Part shown: positions 47,320 to 59,899 of the stretch, piece after piece | Numbering within the stretch: position 1 is the first letter of the stretch | Layout: every line of letters begins with the position of its first letter | Assembly (NCBI RefSeq): GCF_001640805.2 | Contig: NC_066853.1 | Location: forward strand, 21,971,742-22,035,741 | DNA: 64,000 nucleotides | Origin: Lates calcarifer | Taxonomy: Eukaryota; Chordata; Actinopteri; Centropomidae | Reading direction: 5' to 3' | Translations under genes and position numbers: made by a program | The notes under the pieces: model-generated | The model's database searches: none | Seen by the model: only the letters and a program-made list of their open reading frames with translations | Told to the model about the DNA's origin: nothing

Positions 47320-49640
47320 AACTGACCATATTATGAACTATCAGTGTAAACCCACCTCCTCTCCTCCTCCCTTAAACTCATTGATCAGCTGTAGCCTGTA
47401 AACAAATCAAGGACATTTACCTCTCTATACTCACTTGTTTTTTTGGGTTTTTTTTTTTTTTGCATCTTGCACTTTGCAGGCACTCTTAGCACACAAACCT
47501 CTCTGTCTTTTGTGTTTTTGGGACACCAGACATCAGAGAGAATCCATGACAGCAGCATCAGAGCTGACTGGGTTTATCTAGAGCAGTTAGCAGAAAAAAC
47601 AAGCACAGCTGTAATTCAGTTAGCACTCTATCTGAGTGTGTGTACTGGCAGCAAGCTAATGATAGTATAGGAAGCAGATGGCCATACTAAATTTCACTTT
47701 TCTCCAAGGTTGCTTTATTTCTCTCTTTGTCTCAATTGGAAAAATTAGCTGGCACCTGGAATATTTTAAATGCAGATGTTGGGAAGGTCTAACAGATGTG
47801 TCAAATGTGTCACATTCAGTTGAACCCTCAATATTAGTGTATCTGACTCAATTAATTCAGGAAAATGTCAGTCCAATAAACTGATCCGTTGTTTCTGAAA
47901 TCAGCCTGTAGTTGGAATCTAAACATACCAACAGAAAACTAAATTAAGTCCTGTTGTTTTTGTATTTTTGGTATTGTCCCATCTGTTTGACCTCATTACT
48001 AGAGAATAAGTAGAATGCAATGCAGAGAGGGATGCTTATTAATAACAGCAATGTTTGTTTTTTAAATCTATTTTCTAAATTAAATTTACTTAGATTTGGC
48101 CTGAGTTATGGGAGAGAGAAATTAAGAGAAAAAATATGAGAAATAAATGTTGGACCTCCTGAACATGTCTTTAGGGCTATAATGACTGTGACTCCACTCT
48201 AACCCTGTTAACAGTGAGCAGGGTGATAAAGATGACCTCAGTCTGAGGCTTGTAAATTGCTCTGTTTGTGGTTGTGGATGTGGGAATTGAAATGCTGTGG
48301 TGGCCTGCGCTCGTGATGGATGTGCAGCTGCTTTTAAAATGTATAACCACTAAAACAACACATAATCCCCTTTTTTGCTCTTCAAATGGGGATGGTGAGC
48401 TCTCGTTATACTCTGTGGTGGATTGACTGCTCTGGTCTGGTGTTAACACACTGGCACGTCAGAACTGGCAGTCACCGCATAACAATGTGCTTGTACTAAG
48501 GCAAACCCTGCTTCTCAGGAAGGAATGTGTATGAAATCAGTCAGTCTGCCAGCAAATCCCTCCTCTTATCTGCCTTTCTGGAACTTTGGACTTTAGTACT
48601 GGGCAGCATCAGCAATGTGCTGAAAATGAGAAATGTTTTCTGACTAGTGGACTGACCTCTAATGCAGTGGGCGGATATCCAGTGGGAGTAGAATCCTCAA
48701 TTATACAACCATTGTGTGTCCCTTTAATAAATCTGCCTTTTCCATCCTTCCATCTCTTTCCACCTCCCTTGTTAAATGAGCTCTGCTGCATGCACAGCAG
48801 CTCACTGCACTGATACAGTGCTGTACTGGAGCTAAAAGGTGCAGTGTTGATTGGCTAATATGATAGAATAGCATTGCTCAGCTGGCAGTAATCTGAACTC
48901 CCCAGAGACCCATATAAAGCTAATAAGGGCGTGTAGTAGCCCACAAGCTGTCATTCTATCTGAATGTAGAAAAAGTCCGTAAACTGGCAAGACTATTATT
49001 TAATAACAACTAATAAAGGCGATATTTCCAGGTAGACACTTGTCAGACCAAAAAAGAAGAAATGAGGCCAGTAATTGCTCACTCCACCGTCTTTTGCTGT
49101 GTGGTGAAAAGTGTGTCTGGAAATGTCACATTTATTTGACGTTAATTAAAGATGTCCAAATCAGTTTTTTTTTTTTTTTCAATCCTGATGGCTGTCTTTT
49201 AATATTGGTTATCTGCTGATACTGAGTCTGAGCCGATATGTAATTTATGTCACTTAAATGTTGATTAAATAGTCTGCATATCTGACACATTATAATAAAG
49301 CATCTGTAGACTAGTTAATCTCACACACCTTATTTTTATGTGCCTCTTGATCCAAATACTGAAGGTAATGGTTCAAAATAAGTTTATAAGCTTAAATTAT
49401 ACATTGATGAAAGGTCAGTTGTAAGTTGTGAATCTGACATAATTTATTTGAAAGATGTCTCACCCTGTTGGATTTATTGTAACTAAACACACACACACAG
49501 TAACTGATATGACGTGACACCAGCAACATCATTTTAACTGGTGAAAGCACCACACCTTAGTGCAAGATCCATTACTGATTATTCTAGGTTAGTTACATGA
49601 AAATCATTCTGCTGTCACCCACCGTGCTCATGTTGCACTT
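47320..49640. other. Non-coding stretch, nothing recognised
   Basis: T-rich runs at 47,449-47,461 and 49,167-49,180. No gene or element seen. Confidence 0.55.
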
Positions 49641-49644
49641 TCAG

Positions 49645-49690
49645 ACCACACTACTATGTTTCACTTGTCTGTGAAACATAGTAGTGTGGT
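49645..49690. repeat. Perfect 20-bp inverted repeat (hairpin)
   Basis: Arms 49,645-49,664 (starting ACCACACTACTATG) and 49,671-49,690 (ending CATAGTAGTGTGGT) are exact reverse complements around the 6-base loop TTGTCT. The bases outside do not pair. The stem is too short for an ordinary microRNA precursor. Confidence 0.95.
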
Positions 49691-49699
49691 ACATACTGA

Positions 49700-50540
49700 T
49701 CTTTGGGATGAGTATAGTGTAAAATCATTGCAAGAGACCAAATTCACGCATATGAGAAAACTCGTGACTCAGATTAAGACATTAAGATGAACAAAATACC
49801 TTGTTTAGAAGTGGTAGCACTGTAATCAGAGCATTGCCTCGCCTCAGTTACAGTCAAATTATTAGAGTGCAGTTTGGGGATTGCTAGCCACCCACACTTC
49901 TTCACACCTTTTCAAAGCACTGAAAATTCTCCATCAATCACCCAGTTATATCTCCATATTTGTTGTCTGGTGCCCGCTGTGGCCTGTGAGCCGAAACATG
50001 CTGTTAAAGGGACTACTCGTTGAATTTAGGTGTTTTCTATTTGTCATAAACAACATATCTGCATTTATTGTTCAGTTTCCCACAAATTGTTTCCCTCGCA
50101 AGCAACCTCATGACCCTTTTTATGGAGACTGATGAGTAAATGCAGAAGACTACACCTCCAAATGTCTGATGGAGAGATCATCAAAATCCACACTGTTGTT
50201 CCCTGTCTTCAAGTCTGATGCCAGGTATCCATCTATTTGGCCACCTTCTTACCCCATCTCTGTCTGCTCATTACTGTTTCTTGAACAGCACTGTGAGTCT
50301 GAACCCATAGGCTTAGTGCTAATGGTTTCCTGAATGACAAGAGTAGCAATATGTTTTAATGAGTCCCAGGGTGAGGGTATACACGTCTCATTAGAGTTGT
50401 AGGATGAAACTTTCATCTGTCCTTTGCCTCTTACCTGTCTGCTTTAGATACAGAGATGCACACACACACTCCCAGACACACAGAATTTTTCATGACAGGA
50501 AACTTCCTCGACTTCTTCAACTTGACAACATCTCAATCTG
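49700..50540. other. Non-coding stretch, nothing recognised
   Basis: No gene or element seen. Confidence 0.55.
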
Positions 50541-50552
50541 CATAAAATACTC

Positions 50553-50555
50553 ACA

Positions 50556-50606
<51 letters not shown>

Positions 50607-50645
50607 ACACACACACACACATACATACATATATATATATATATA
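50553..50645. repeat. (AT)n-(AC)n-(AT)n compound microsatellite
   Basis: About 93 bases of alternating AT with a short CA core (50,607-50,620) flanked by ATAC/ATGT junctions. It is largely self-complementary and prone to cruciform extrusion. Confidence 0.93.
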
Positions 50646-51021
50646 AGCAAAGTAAAGCTTATGGAAATTTGAGCAGAACAAAGTGTGCAGTTACTTCCAT
50701 TTATGTCTAAGGTGACCAACATCAACCACTGTTCATGCCTTGCTTTATTTTTTATCTTTTGACAGTATTAAATATTGCTGACAACTGCCAGCACTAATAC
50801 ATTCTCCAAAGACTCATCCTCTCACCTTGATCTTTCCAACTTTGTTTCTTTGGGTCAACAGGACTGTGGGGAAACAGGTTGTTGTTTGGAAAGCAGCCAG
50901 GGTGAAAAAGAGAAAATCACTGTCTCAGTAAAATGTGCAGCCTGCTCTGGCCTGTGGGCCCACATCTCATATTAATGAAGATGCCAGCCATGTTTCACTT
51001 TATTGAGTTCATCTTTATGTA

Positions 51022-51022
<1 letters not shown>

Positions 51023-51053
<31 letters not shown>
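51023..51053 (+). repeat. (GT)15 microsatellite
   Basis: Fifteen GT units, first of three long GT arrays in 600 bases. Confidence 0.93.
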
Positions 51054-51054
<1 letters not shown>

Positions 51055-51293
51055 TAACATGGCTACATTATTGCCTGGGAAGCAACACTGTTTCTTGTTT
51101 ACTGTTGAGCCCTAGTTTTATCTTCCCTGCTCAGAATGTGTTGTGTGCGCATGTATGTGTCTGTGTGTGTGTTTGTGTTTGTGCATGCATACGAGTAGTG
51201 TGATTGTGTACGTGTGGTTGTGGGTCCTGATATTGGTTAATACCTGTTTACTCTTGTTTACTGTTGCACTCTGGTAATAGTTGTCCTGTGAAA

Positions 51294-51299
51294 GTGTGT

Positions 51300-51355
<56 letters not shown>
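51294..51355 (+). repeat. (GT)30 microsatellite
   Basis: About 30 GT units with one CT interruption near the start. Confidence 0.94.
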
Positions 51356-51359
<4 letters not shown>

Positions 51360-51416
51360 GCTGGCAGCACAGCAACAAGACAAGGGAGTGTGGTTGACAC
51401 ATCAAATGTACTAACA

Positions 51417-51471
51417 CTCTCTCTCTCTCTCCTCGTTGACCACTCTTATTACATGCACACACACACACACA
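51417..51471 (+). repeat. (CT)n and (CA)n short arrays
   Basis: CT array at 51,417-51,431 and CA array at 51,453-51,471. Confidence 0.85.
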
Positions 51472-51562
51472 GCAAAAACAGAAACACAAACAACATGAGT
51501 TATAGTTGCTCATTTTGTCTCGTCGACGAGCAGTGAACAATAACTTGCTATGAGGTTGTGAT

Positions 51563-51564
<2 letters not shown>

Positions 51565-51601
<37 letters not shown>

Positions 51602-51622
51602 TGTCTGTGTGTGTGTGTGTGG
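51565..51622 (+). repeat. (GT)n microsatellite
   Basis: About 28 GT units interrupted by CTGTCT. Confidence 0.93.
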
Positions 51623-51899
51623 TGTGCACTCGTGAAACATCACAATACTCTGCTCATGGCTCTAATTTCACCTGGATGATGTATTGCAGGCTCCCAAAAA
51701 TCATCTCTCTTCTGTTTCTTGTTGTCCTCATAATGTTTGTCCTCTCTCTCCTGCCGTAGTTTGTCTCATATATTCCAAATCTGCTCATACCATGACCAGT
51801 CTCCGATTGACAGAACATCTCAAACATAGTTCCACTGTCATAACCACACTTCTAAATCAGTCTTCAGTAAATTAGATTTAACAATCAGTTCCACAAAAC

Positions 51900-54190
51900 A
51901 GTTTTGCTTTGTACCTAACCATGAGTTAAACTGAATACAAACTTTAAAAAACTAAGGGCTTTGTTTTTGCCTGGAGTAAGTGGCCACAGGATCAGATTAA
52001 CAATAAATTTAGAGGTGTTCTGTGCTGAGAAATAAACACAGCAGATAAGACTCAGGACACCTGGACATGTCATTTTGAATTAAAGTCATTTTCCAAGCTT
52101 AAAGCACAATAAAGCTCAAACTTGACAGGCAGCTCTTCCTCAGAGCAATGAGAAGAAATATGATAATTATTCATTCTGTTGCATGTGGTGGTAAGAAAGT
52201 AGCAAAAGCATCTAAAGCATTTTTTGAAATGTTGTACACTTGACATTGTTAAATTAATCACAATCCTGTATGAATGATGCCTAAAGGGCCTGAAATATTA
52301 TAATCTTTGTAACATTTATGTGCCATTTTAATTGCTTTTGTGCTTTGGTGCCTCTCTCAACCACTGAATGATGTCAGTATTCACTGGAGCCAGTTGGATC
52401 AAGGAGAGGGTCTGTGGATATTTCCCTCTAACTTTGGAATCCATTTCATGCCAGCATTTTTACTTTTGTGAAACAACAGTTGAGAGTTGAAACCCTGGCG
52501 GCCGTCCATCATCGAGGCAGTAAGATTTTCTCCAGATACCATAGCTACTTTCAGTTCAGTAATTATGCCTGCTCTCAGCCAACCTGAGCTTTTATAATGT
52601 TTATATCATGGCGTGTACAGAGTAGACTGGATTTTTAGAGTCACACAGGTACACACACTGGGTAGGCTCCTCTGTCTGTCAGCTAGAATAAAGCAAATCA
52701 AAATCGGACTCTTCTTTGCTGAACTCTACTGTCTTTCCTCCACCGCAGCCTGTTGTTGTTGCAGCATGGCTCTCCTTTACAACAGTGCTGAATTTCACTG
52801 CCTATAAGAGAGAAAACTAGAGTGAGTGTGAAAAATTACTTGGGTGCAAAAACTATCTGGGAGTGACTCTGAGCTCTGACACTGAGGTTGTCAAAATGCA
52901 CTAATTCACTAAACTATGATACTATTTATGATATTCAAAGAGCAGTGTACTAAACAATAAGAGAACAGCTTTTCATCTCTTGTTGGCTCTGACTGTTGCT
53001 TCCACCAGTTAAAATGACAAATGTCGTGGGCGGCAGATCATATCAGCTGTCGCTAATTATTTTTAATTTCCTGAGTAAGCTGATGGCTGATTAAACTTGT
53101 CTGGTGTTTGGTTGAAGTGCTCTCTGCTAGCTGGTGTCTGTACTCAAAGAGTCCAAAGATCATTATTGAGGGAAGACGCTCCACTATACAGTCAGAGTGG
53201 ACAGCACAGTTGGGAATTTGACTCCATCTACGGCCACCCTGTTGACACAAAAGACCAGACTGCTAATTCTGTGGGCTAACTCTTCTTGGTGGTGTAATAG
53301 GTACCAGACTAGTTACAAATTTGGCCACTATGTTTATCTAAGAGGAAAAAGATCAGAATACAGGGTTTTCAAGGTATGCTGTGTTAAAAACTCACTCTAG
53401 ACACATAAAACAATTAGCCTACATTTTTTAGACAGAGAACGTTCAAATGACTATCTTTATATTCAAGCATCAAGGATGTATTTTGCTGTACAGTGTGTAC
53501 ACTTTACATAGTTTATATGGCATTGCCAAGCACTGGCATATCCATAGTCTAGGCTCATTGTTTTTTTACTAGTTAAAACATATTACTTTCAATTGCCATG
53601 ATATTATTCCTCAAGAGGACATAAGAGGTGCAAACTGTGTGTATGTGTGTGTTGTGTCACACTGTTATCAGCTACCAAGCTACCCATGCTGGATATTTCA
53701 TGTGTGTGTGTTTTAGCTAGTGGTTTTGCCTTTCTGGCCAACATGTTGTTTATTTTGCAGCATTTAGCTGCATCTACAAGGGCCCTTCTCTTTTTTTATT
53801 CTCACCCTCCCTGCTTCTGACCATGATGACAGTGCATTTTGCCAGGCGACTTGTTTAAAATGTTATCGCGGAGAAGCAGGTATGATGGTTGCTGAGTGCA
53901 TCACAGAGAAACATGATTACTAACTGTGACGAGAGTGAGAGCTGTGCCTGATGTATGGATTTCGGAGAGGTTTGTCAACTCATTCCTGTTGACTGTTCAC
54001 AGCAGGCTAAAACGACTGGCACTCTCAACAGGTTGTCTGCATGTGGTGGTCAGAGTGTTTCTGTAAATCAAACAACTCCAACAGAGTGAGACGTCTTGTT
54101 TCCAGCAGAGTCTGTCATGTCAATTTCAGGAGTCATAAGGAGCTTGTGAAAAATAAGATGTGCTGGATTAAGAAGGCTAGAGCTGTTCTT
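51900..54190. other. Non-coding stretch, nothing recognised
   Basis: No gene or element seen. The short open frames lack splice context. Confidence 0.55.
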
Positions 54191-54194
54191 TCAG

Positions 54195-54300
54195 TGTATT
54201 AGGTACATATTTAATCAGCATTTAAGTAAATAAAAGTATCGGATTGGCAGACACACAATATTAAAGAACTTAATTTGATCAGGACATCCCTTCTGGTGGT
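54195..54300. repeat. Probable transposon-end fragment
   Basis: GTGTATTAGGTACATATTTA, then CAGCATTTAAGTAAATAAAA and GGATTGGCAGACACACAAT, resembles the start of a common fish repeat that opens with ATTAGGTACACC. It is probably the opposite end of the same family as the fragment at 18.9 kb. Confidence 0.35.
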
Positions 54301-54599
54301 CTGAGTGCATTGGTCAGTCATTTTTCAGTGGTGTTTACTGTTCATCTCATCCCATCTGCCAAGATATTCCTCAGTGACCATCCAGCCTCTAATAAAATTT
54401 TCAAAGCTGAAGGCTGCACCTGCCCTGTGATCAAATCTGTGACATTATAGAGTATAGACTAGACTGCATCTTTAAAAGCTTGAAATATCCTATATAGAAA
54501 CACTCTTATCTCTCACTCTCCTTTTCATTAAGAAGTTTTCTCTCATCTGTCAGCTGGCTGCTTTACACCTTAGTGTTTTCTATACTCCTCTCTCTTTCT

Positions 54600-55560
54600 C
54601 TGTCAATTCTTCTATTCCTTAGTGTGTCCCACACATACAGTACATGCTTTTATCTTTCTTCTGTGCACACTGATCAATAATCCAATCTATATATCTGTAT
54701 ATTATCCAATCTAATCTATAGCCTTGTTCTCTGGAGAGAGCAGTCCTCATCACTACTTCAGGCACGTTTCAGTAAGAAGAAAGCCAGACAAACAGACAGG
54801 TAGTGAGTCAGTCAGACAGACGAACAGGCAGATAGGGCAGTAAATTAGGAAGCTTAACAAGCCAGAACGTCATCCGCCCCTACAGCCCGTTAAGATGCTC
54901 AAATTCTCTGGGTTCTCCGTCATTTAACTTACAATCTCCTTCAAACAATATTTTATTTACAGAGACATTTTGTCAGAAGTAACGAACACACAACTATGGC
55001 TGTTAGAATAAAGTGAGTACTAAAGTTTTAAAGGATTTTGAGAGGATTAAAGCAGCTACTGATAAAAGCTCTCAGACAAAAGCAAGCCATTGAATTTTCA
55101 CTGCCTAACTAGGCGTGAGTGGTAGTAATTGGCACCAGAACGCACACACGTTCAACACTCAAGATAAATAAGTTAAAACTGCCAGATTCCCTTATGTTCA
55201 ATAGAAATATTGACTACTGGTTCTCCTAATCCTTGTCCTTTGGTTCTTTATTGATCAGAGATGGTTTTGTTTGAGTTGAGTGTCTCAGAACATTAAAGCT
55301 GAAGAGAAATTGGTTTGGTATTGAAAGAATACTGCTGGACTGATCTCTGAGGAAATACATGCGTGTATACAGTGTGTAAATGTGTGTGTATGTGTTGTGC
55401 CTATACTGAAAATGCATTTTAGGGTTTAGTTGCATTTTAGATTGCCACAATAGTTAGTTAAAGTTTATATTTTTGTGGGGAAAAAATGAAATAAATGAGA
55501 TTATTTTCTGTTTGCTAAATGTACTGTAATTCTCTGTGTTCAGGGCATCCACTAATTAAA
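54600..55560. other. Non-coding stretch, nothing recognised
   Basis: A degenerate CAGA-type array lies at 54,785-54,835. No gene is seen. Confidence 0.5.
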
Positions 55561-55575
55561 TTTCAATTGTTTCAG

Positions 55576-55613
55576 GGCAGCTGAACCCTAACAACCCCAT
55601 GAGTTTGGTTTGG
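55576..55613 (+). other. Candidate 38-nt exon, unsupported
   Basis: CAATTGTTTCAG precedes and TTTGG/GTAAGTAAAC follows. One of three frames is open (QLNPNNPMSLVW). It has strong splice signals, but the sequence is short and no gene is recognised. Confidence 0.2.
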
Positions 55614-55716
55614 GTAAGTAAACTGCCTTTGTGCATTTCTGTAGCAATACTTGTAATGAGCAGTTGGTTTATGCATGAACAAATGTTTCATGGTGAGAGA
55701 TCCAGCCACATACACG

Positions 55717-55907
55717 CACACACACACACACCCAACAAGAGTCTCAGGGAGGGAGTCACGAAGAGGCTGCTTTGTTACTGAAGCCAACTCGCTCCTTCTC
55801 TCTAGTTTCCTTCCTTCTCTCTGAATACTAAACATCTCACTGCTGTTATCCATTGCCAGGAAACCAAGGACTGCTCTCTCTCTCACTGTGTGTGTGTGTG
55901 TGTGTAT
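55717..55907 (+). repeat. (CA)n and (GT)n short arrays
   Basis: CA array at 55,717-55,731 and GT array at 55,886-55,907. Confidence 0.85.
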
Positions 55908-56082
55908 GGTTCAGACAACTGTTCACACATTAACCAACTGCTCCCTAAGTCTTGGTGTAGTTTCATAAACAGTAAATGTGTGTGTGATGACTGTGCATAT
56001 TTCTGACTGCACTTTCATGTGTGTAGTGTTTGTGCATGCTGTGAATACATGTAACTGTGTTTTTAATGGTCACTCTGTCAGA

Positions 56083-56086
56083 GTGT

Positions 56087-56139
<53 letters not shown>
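56083..56139 (+). repeat. (GT)27 microsatellite
   Basis: About 27 GT units with one AT interruption. Confidence 0.94.
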
Positions 56140-56142
<3 letters not shown>

Positions 56143-56199
56143 TTTGTATGTGTGCCTTCCCTCAGGGCTTCATGTAACAGCATGTAACGAGAGGACAGG

Positions 56200-57590
56200 G
56201 ACCTGTTGCCAATGACAAACAGGCTATTACCTCCATGTTTATGACATTTGTCTCATACTTGTTCTTTTTCTATTGTTGCTGTATGTTTGTTGCTTCCTTT
56301 CTCACAACTTCTCTCTATTTCATCTTCCTCTGTTTTGCTTTTTGCTCCATTATCCCATTGTTTCTTTTCATCTCAAATGTTTGACTTTGCCTCTCACTTG
56401 ATTCAGCTTTCAAGTGTTTTTCAGTTACACAAGCTAACTTTATAAGTTAGTTGCATTCTCAAATGACAGCAAAAGGTTCCTGTTTTTTATTTTGCAAAGT
56501 TTGATATTCAGAAATTCTGTGAGGTGAAATCTGTAAACTTTACAGACCACACTCATGTTTGCTCATGTTCGCATGTTTGCTGTATCTCACACCAAACGGG
56601 GAAAGCAGAAGGGTGAACCCAACTTCCTCTGTATGGAGGTTTCACCCATTACTTTTATTTTGCCCTAAAGATTTGTGAAAATGCCACAACCTGAATGTCA
56701 TTTGGAGACATAGGGTAACACTCTAGTGTCTCAGTTTGCAACATTGGGGTATGACTGTCAGGAAATATACAAATTGACCTGAAGCAAGAGATGGATACAT
56801 ATATTTCCAGTAGTTGGTTGAAAGGAACATAAATGTAAACATGGAAATCCAGGACCACAGAGAACGTCTCCACAGTTGAGCAGTGACAGAACGTGTTGTG
56901 GTTGTTATTATCTCCTCTTCAACCAAGCGAGAGAAGCTTTCTTTGTCCTTCTGTATTTCACTCACTAATTACAGAGCCATTGCCGTTGGATCATAGCAGT
57001 CAACCTTCTGCACTTATGTCTCTGTCCTCCTTTCTTTCCTCCATTTCTGATATTTAATGGCGACAGTGATTGGACACCATCAGCAGAGTTCAGACAGTAA
57101 AATGAGTTAATTTCTGATTGAAGGACTAACCTGTGATGACATGGCAGCCATCCAATGGGAGGAGATGACTGTGTTTTTAGAATAATGACCTCGCAATCAC
57201 AGTGATTAATGGTCAAGAGATTTCATTGTCTCTCTCACCAGTGATCATTTTGATGCCAGGCTGAATTAGCTTCTCCTCCTCATTTGCACTTTATTACACT
57301 CATTGTATCAGATTTTATTGCACTTTATTAGCAACATTTCTAGAATGTATCTCATCTAGTGGAAATGTCTGTACTGTGTGTGTGTTTGTGCCTGTGTGAG
57401 AGAATTGTGTTTGTTAGTCATGGGAAATTAAATTCCTCTGTGACTGCTGTTTCATCAACCAAATAATGGTAGAAGAGATGAAAACTCAGACATCCCATAG
57501 AATTAAAACTGTCTCTTTCATGTTGTTTCTGTCTGTCCCTGGTACGTGGGACCTCTATAGTTTATGTCACATAAGTCAAAAACTACATTC
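56200..57590. other. Non-coding stretch, nothing recognised
   Basis: Near 57,285-57,330 the word GCACTTTATTA occurs twice. No gene or element seen. Confidence 0.5.
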
Positions 57591-57604
57591 TTGTTTCACT
57601 CCTA

Positions 57605-57875
57605 CTACTACTGACTTTAAATTCAGAATTTAATCTCAGAATTCTGACTTTGAATTTTAGATTGAATTGTATTGAATTCTGAGGGAAAAAAGTCAGACTT
57701 CTAAAAAAATGTTTTTTGGTTTGTTTGTGTCCTTGTCAGCAGGATTATATAAAAAGTACAAAATCAATTTGCACCAAACTTGGTGGAGGGATGAGGCATG
57801 TGCCAGGGACCTGTTAAATTTTGGTGCAGATCCTATTAAAGAGGCAGATATGACAAATAATTCATTATTTTATGA
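57605..57875. repeat. Interspersed repeat: AATTCTGA segment plus ACTTGGTGGA segment
   Basis: 57,610-57,700 alternates TTCAGAATTTAATCTCAGAA and TTCTGACTTTGAATTTTAG, matching the 27.6 and 36.1 kb fragments. 57,765-57,850 (TTTGCACCAAACTTGGTGGA, AATTTTGGTGCAGATCC) matches a very common fish repeat segment I recall. The 66-codon frame at 57,709-57,909 lies inside this repeat and is not a gene. Confidence 0.55.
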
Positions 57876-57909
57876 GGCTACATCTTTTTCCTTTTATTCT
57901 CTATTATAA

Positions 57910-59640
57910 CAGCTAGATAGACATGTATAGGGTTGTTTGGACTTGTTTAACTGTGATGAGTGCCATCTGATTCAGGGATGCTTTGTAGGTTTTTTGTCAG
58001 CTTATGTGGTGTTTGCAGCCAGATCTGAACTGGGGGTGTCCTGATTATGTAGTAGGCTGTGTCCCTTGACACTCCTGCTGTTTTTATTGAGTTTCTGGTG
58101 GAGTGCAGTGATGTAATTGGAAGTGGCAACACAAAATGGGTGGTTTGACTACAGTACAAGGAGAAGAATCTATCTTTATTGACAGGCCAATGTTTTTGTT
58201 TTCTTTTTTCTTTTTACCTCAGGCATGAGTAAAAACCATTGTGATATTTTGACTTATTTCTAAAATTTGATTTCATTCAGCTTTCTGAATGTGCAAACAG
58301 TAAAAACAACAGAATGGAAATGCACCTTCACACACAGTTTCATTTCCTGCCTAGCCTTTATCTGCCTGCTCACACACAGACACATCCATCTTTAATCATT
58401 CAGGCATTGTTTGCCAGAGGCTTCCATTATATCTTCTTTGCTTCTAGTCCTCCTGTTTGTAGAACAGAAATCTGTGAGCCTGGGGTGGTTTGAATCTAGA
58501 ACCTTGTTACCTCCAGGGACAAAACAATATCACTTTTTCACTGATGCCTCACAACCTGAATGATTTTGTCCAACAATCCAATCCATTACTTTTCACAACA
58601 CACACTGATGCACACCAGTAGTTTTAGATTACTAAATGAAGATGATTGAAGTGTAATCAATATTTCTCCATTAGAAAGATTAAACATGTGTGAAGAAGAC
58701 ATAAAATCAATAAGTCAAACTTCTGACTTTCTGACATGATCGTCACAGCTCTTCCTAATGGATTTCTGTCTTTGTAAAATTTGTCTTTATGTCCAACACA
58801 ACAGCATGTTTTACCTGTTCAGGTCAGGTTTATGTGAAATATACACCCATGAAGTTACTTTGTTTATAGATTACATAACATCATAAGTTAACAAAACAAA
58901 TAAGATAACTAAAATGGAATAATGGTATATCATTGTGCTAACCCCAACGCTAACCCAAACAATCAAATTAAACTGTTAAAAAATACATAACAAAATTAAG
59001 ATAAGTAATAACTAAAATCTTTAAGAAATGTTCATGAACATACAGTATATTTTAAGCATACTTAAAGTTTGATTTTACAAGTTTAAAGCTGGCACTTTCA
59101 TCCAGTGGCTCACTCGACTGAATAATGAGTTTTCAACGCTTCATTGTTTTGTTGAAGAACATTTGAACGGCTTTAGCAACTCCCCGTCTTATTTCATGAT
59201 AGTATACCAGGCCGACAGCCGACATCAGCGCAAGTGTAGTTGGTGCCATGCTGAGCAGAGCCACACTGTGTGTGACGTGAATCATCTTGTGTCTATAAAA
59301 GGTTATGTTTCTGTATGTGGCGCCTGTTGTGTGCTGTCTCTAATGGCTTCTGCCTGGATACAGTGGTGGGTGGACGGCTGGTTGGGTGGAGGGAAGGAGG
59401 GTGTGCGTGGGTTGTAATTGGCTCTCTGAGAGGAGACCAAAGGGGAGTTGAAGGTGTGTGTGTTTGTGTGTGTGTGAAGAGACACAGTGATCCATAACGA
59501 GGATATAATTGGTGATGACTTGATGGGGACTTGACACAAGTGTGTGTGTCTGGATGTGTCTGTATGTTTAAGAAAACACATTTCCTTCCCTTCCTAGTGT
59601 CTCCCCTTCTCTCCCTCCATGCTTTTCTCTCCTCTTGGCC
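57910..59640. other. Non-coding stretch, nothing recognised
   Basis: No gene seen. GGTTTGAATCTAGAACC at about 58,488-58,504 resembles a tRNA B-box word, but no tRNA cloverleaf can be drawn around it. Confidence 0.5.
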
Positions 59641-59650
59641 TCTGTCTCGC

Positions 59651-59652
<2 letters not shown>

Positions 59653-59708
<56 letters not shown>
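59653..59708 (+). repeat. (CA)28 microsatellite
   Basis: About 28 CA units. On the - strand it creates a spurious Cys-Val run in a 166-codon frame. Confidence 0.95.
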
Positions 59709-59710
<2 letters not shown>

Positions 59711-59813
59711 GTCTCTCCCCCTGAACAGTTAACACATCCTAATAAGGTCAGGAGAGCGCAGAGATGGAATGACATATTTGTCTTCATCACCACTTAGCCT
59801 TGTAACCTCTCCA

Positions 59814-59816
<3 letters not shown>

Positions 59817-59868
<52 letters not shown>
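59817..59868 (+). repeat. (CA)26 microsatellite
   Basis: About 26 CA units, in the same orientation as the array 110 bases upstream. Confidence 0.95.
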
Positions 59869-59869
<1 letters not shown>

Positions 59870-59899
59870 AACCTCTATAATTTTCTACTGTGTCTTCCT

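Noticed and set aside
51118..51540. 140-codon open frame on the - strand
   Set aside because: It is dominated by Thr-His and Cys-Val dipeptides from GT and CA arrays.
57709..57909. 66-codon frame with a plausible-looking sequence
   Set aside because: It lies inside a dispersed fish repeat (ACTTGGTGGA segment).
58488..58504. tRNA B-box-like word GGTTTGAATCTAGAACC
   Set aside because: No matching A box at the right distance and no acceptor or anticodon stem can be drawn.
59293..59793. 166-codon open frame on the - strand
   Set aside because: It contains a long Cys-Val run from the (CA)n array and Thr-His runs. Removing the microsatellites leaves nothing protein-like.
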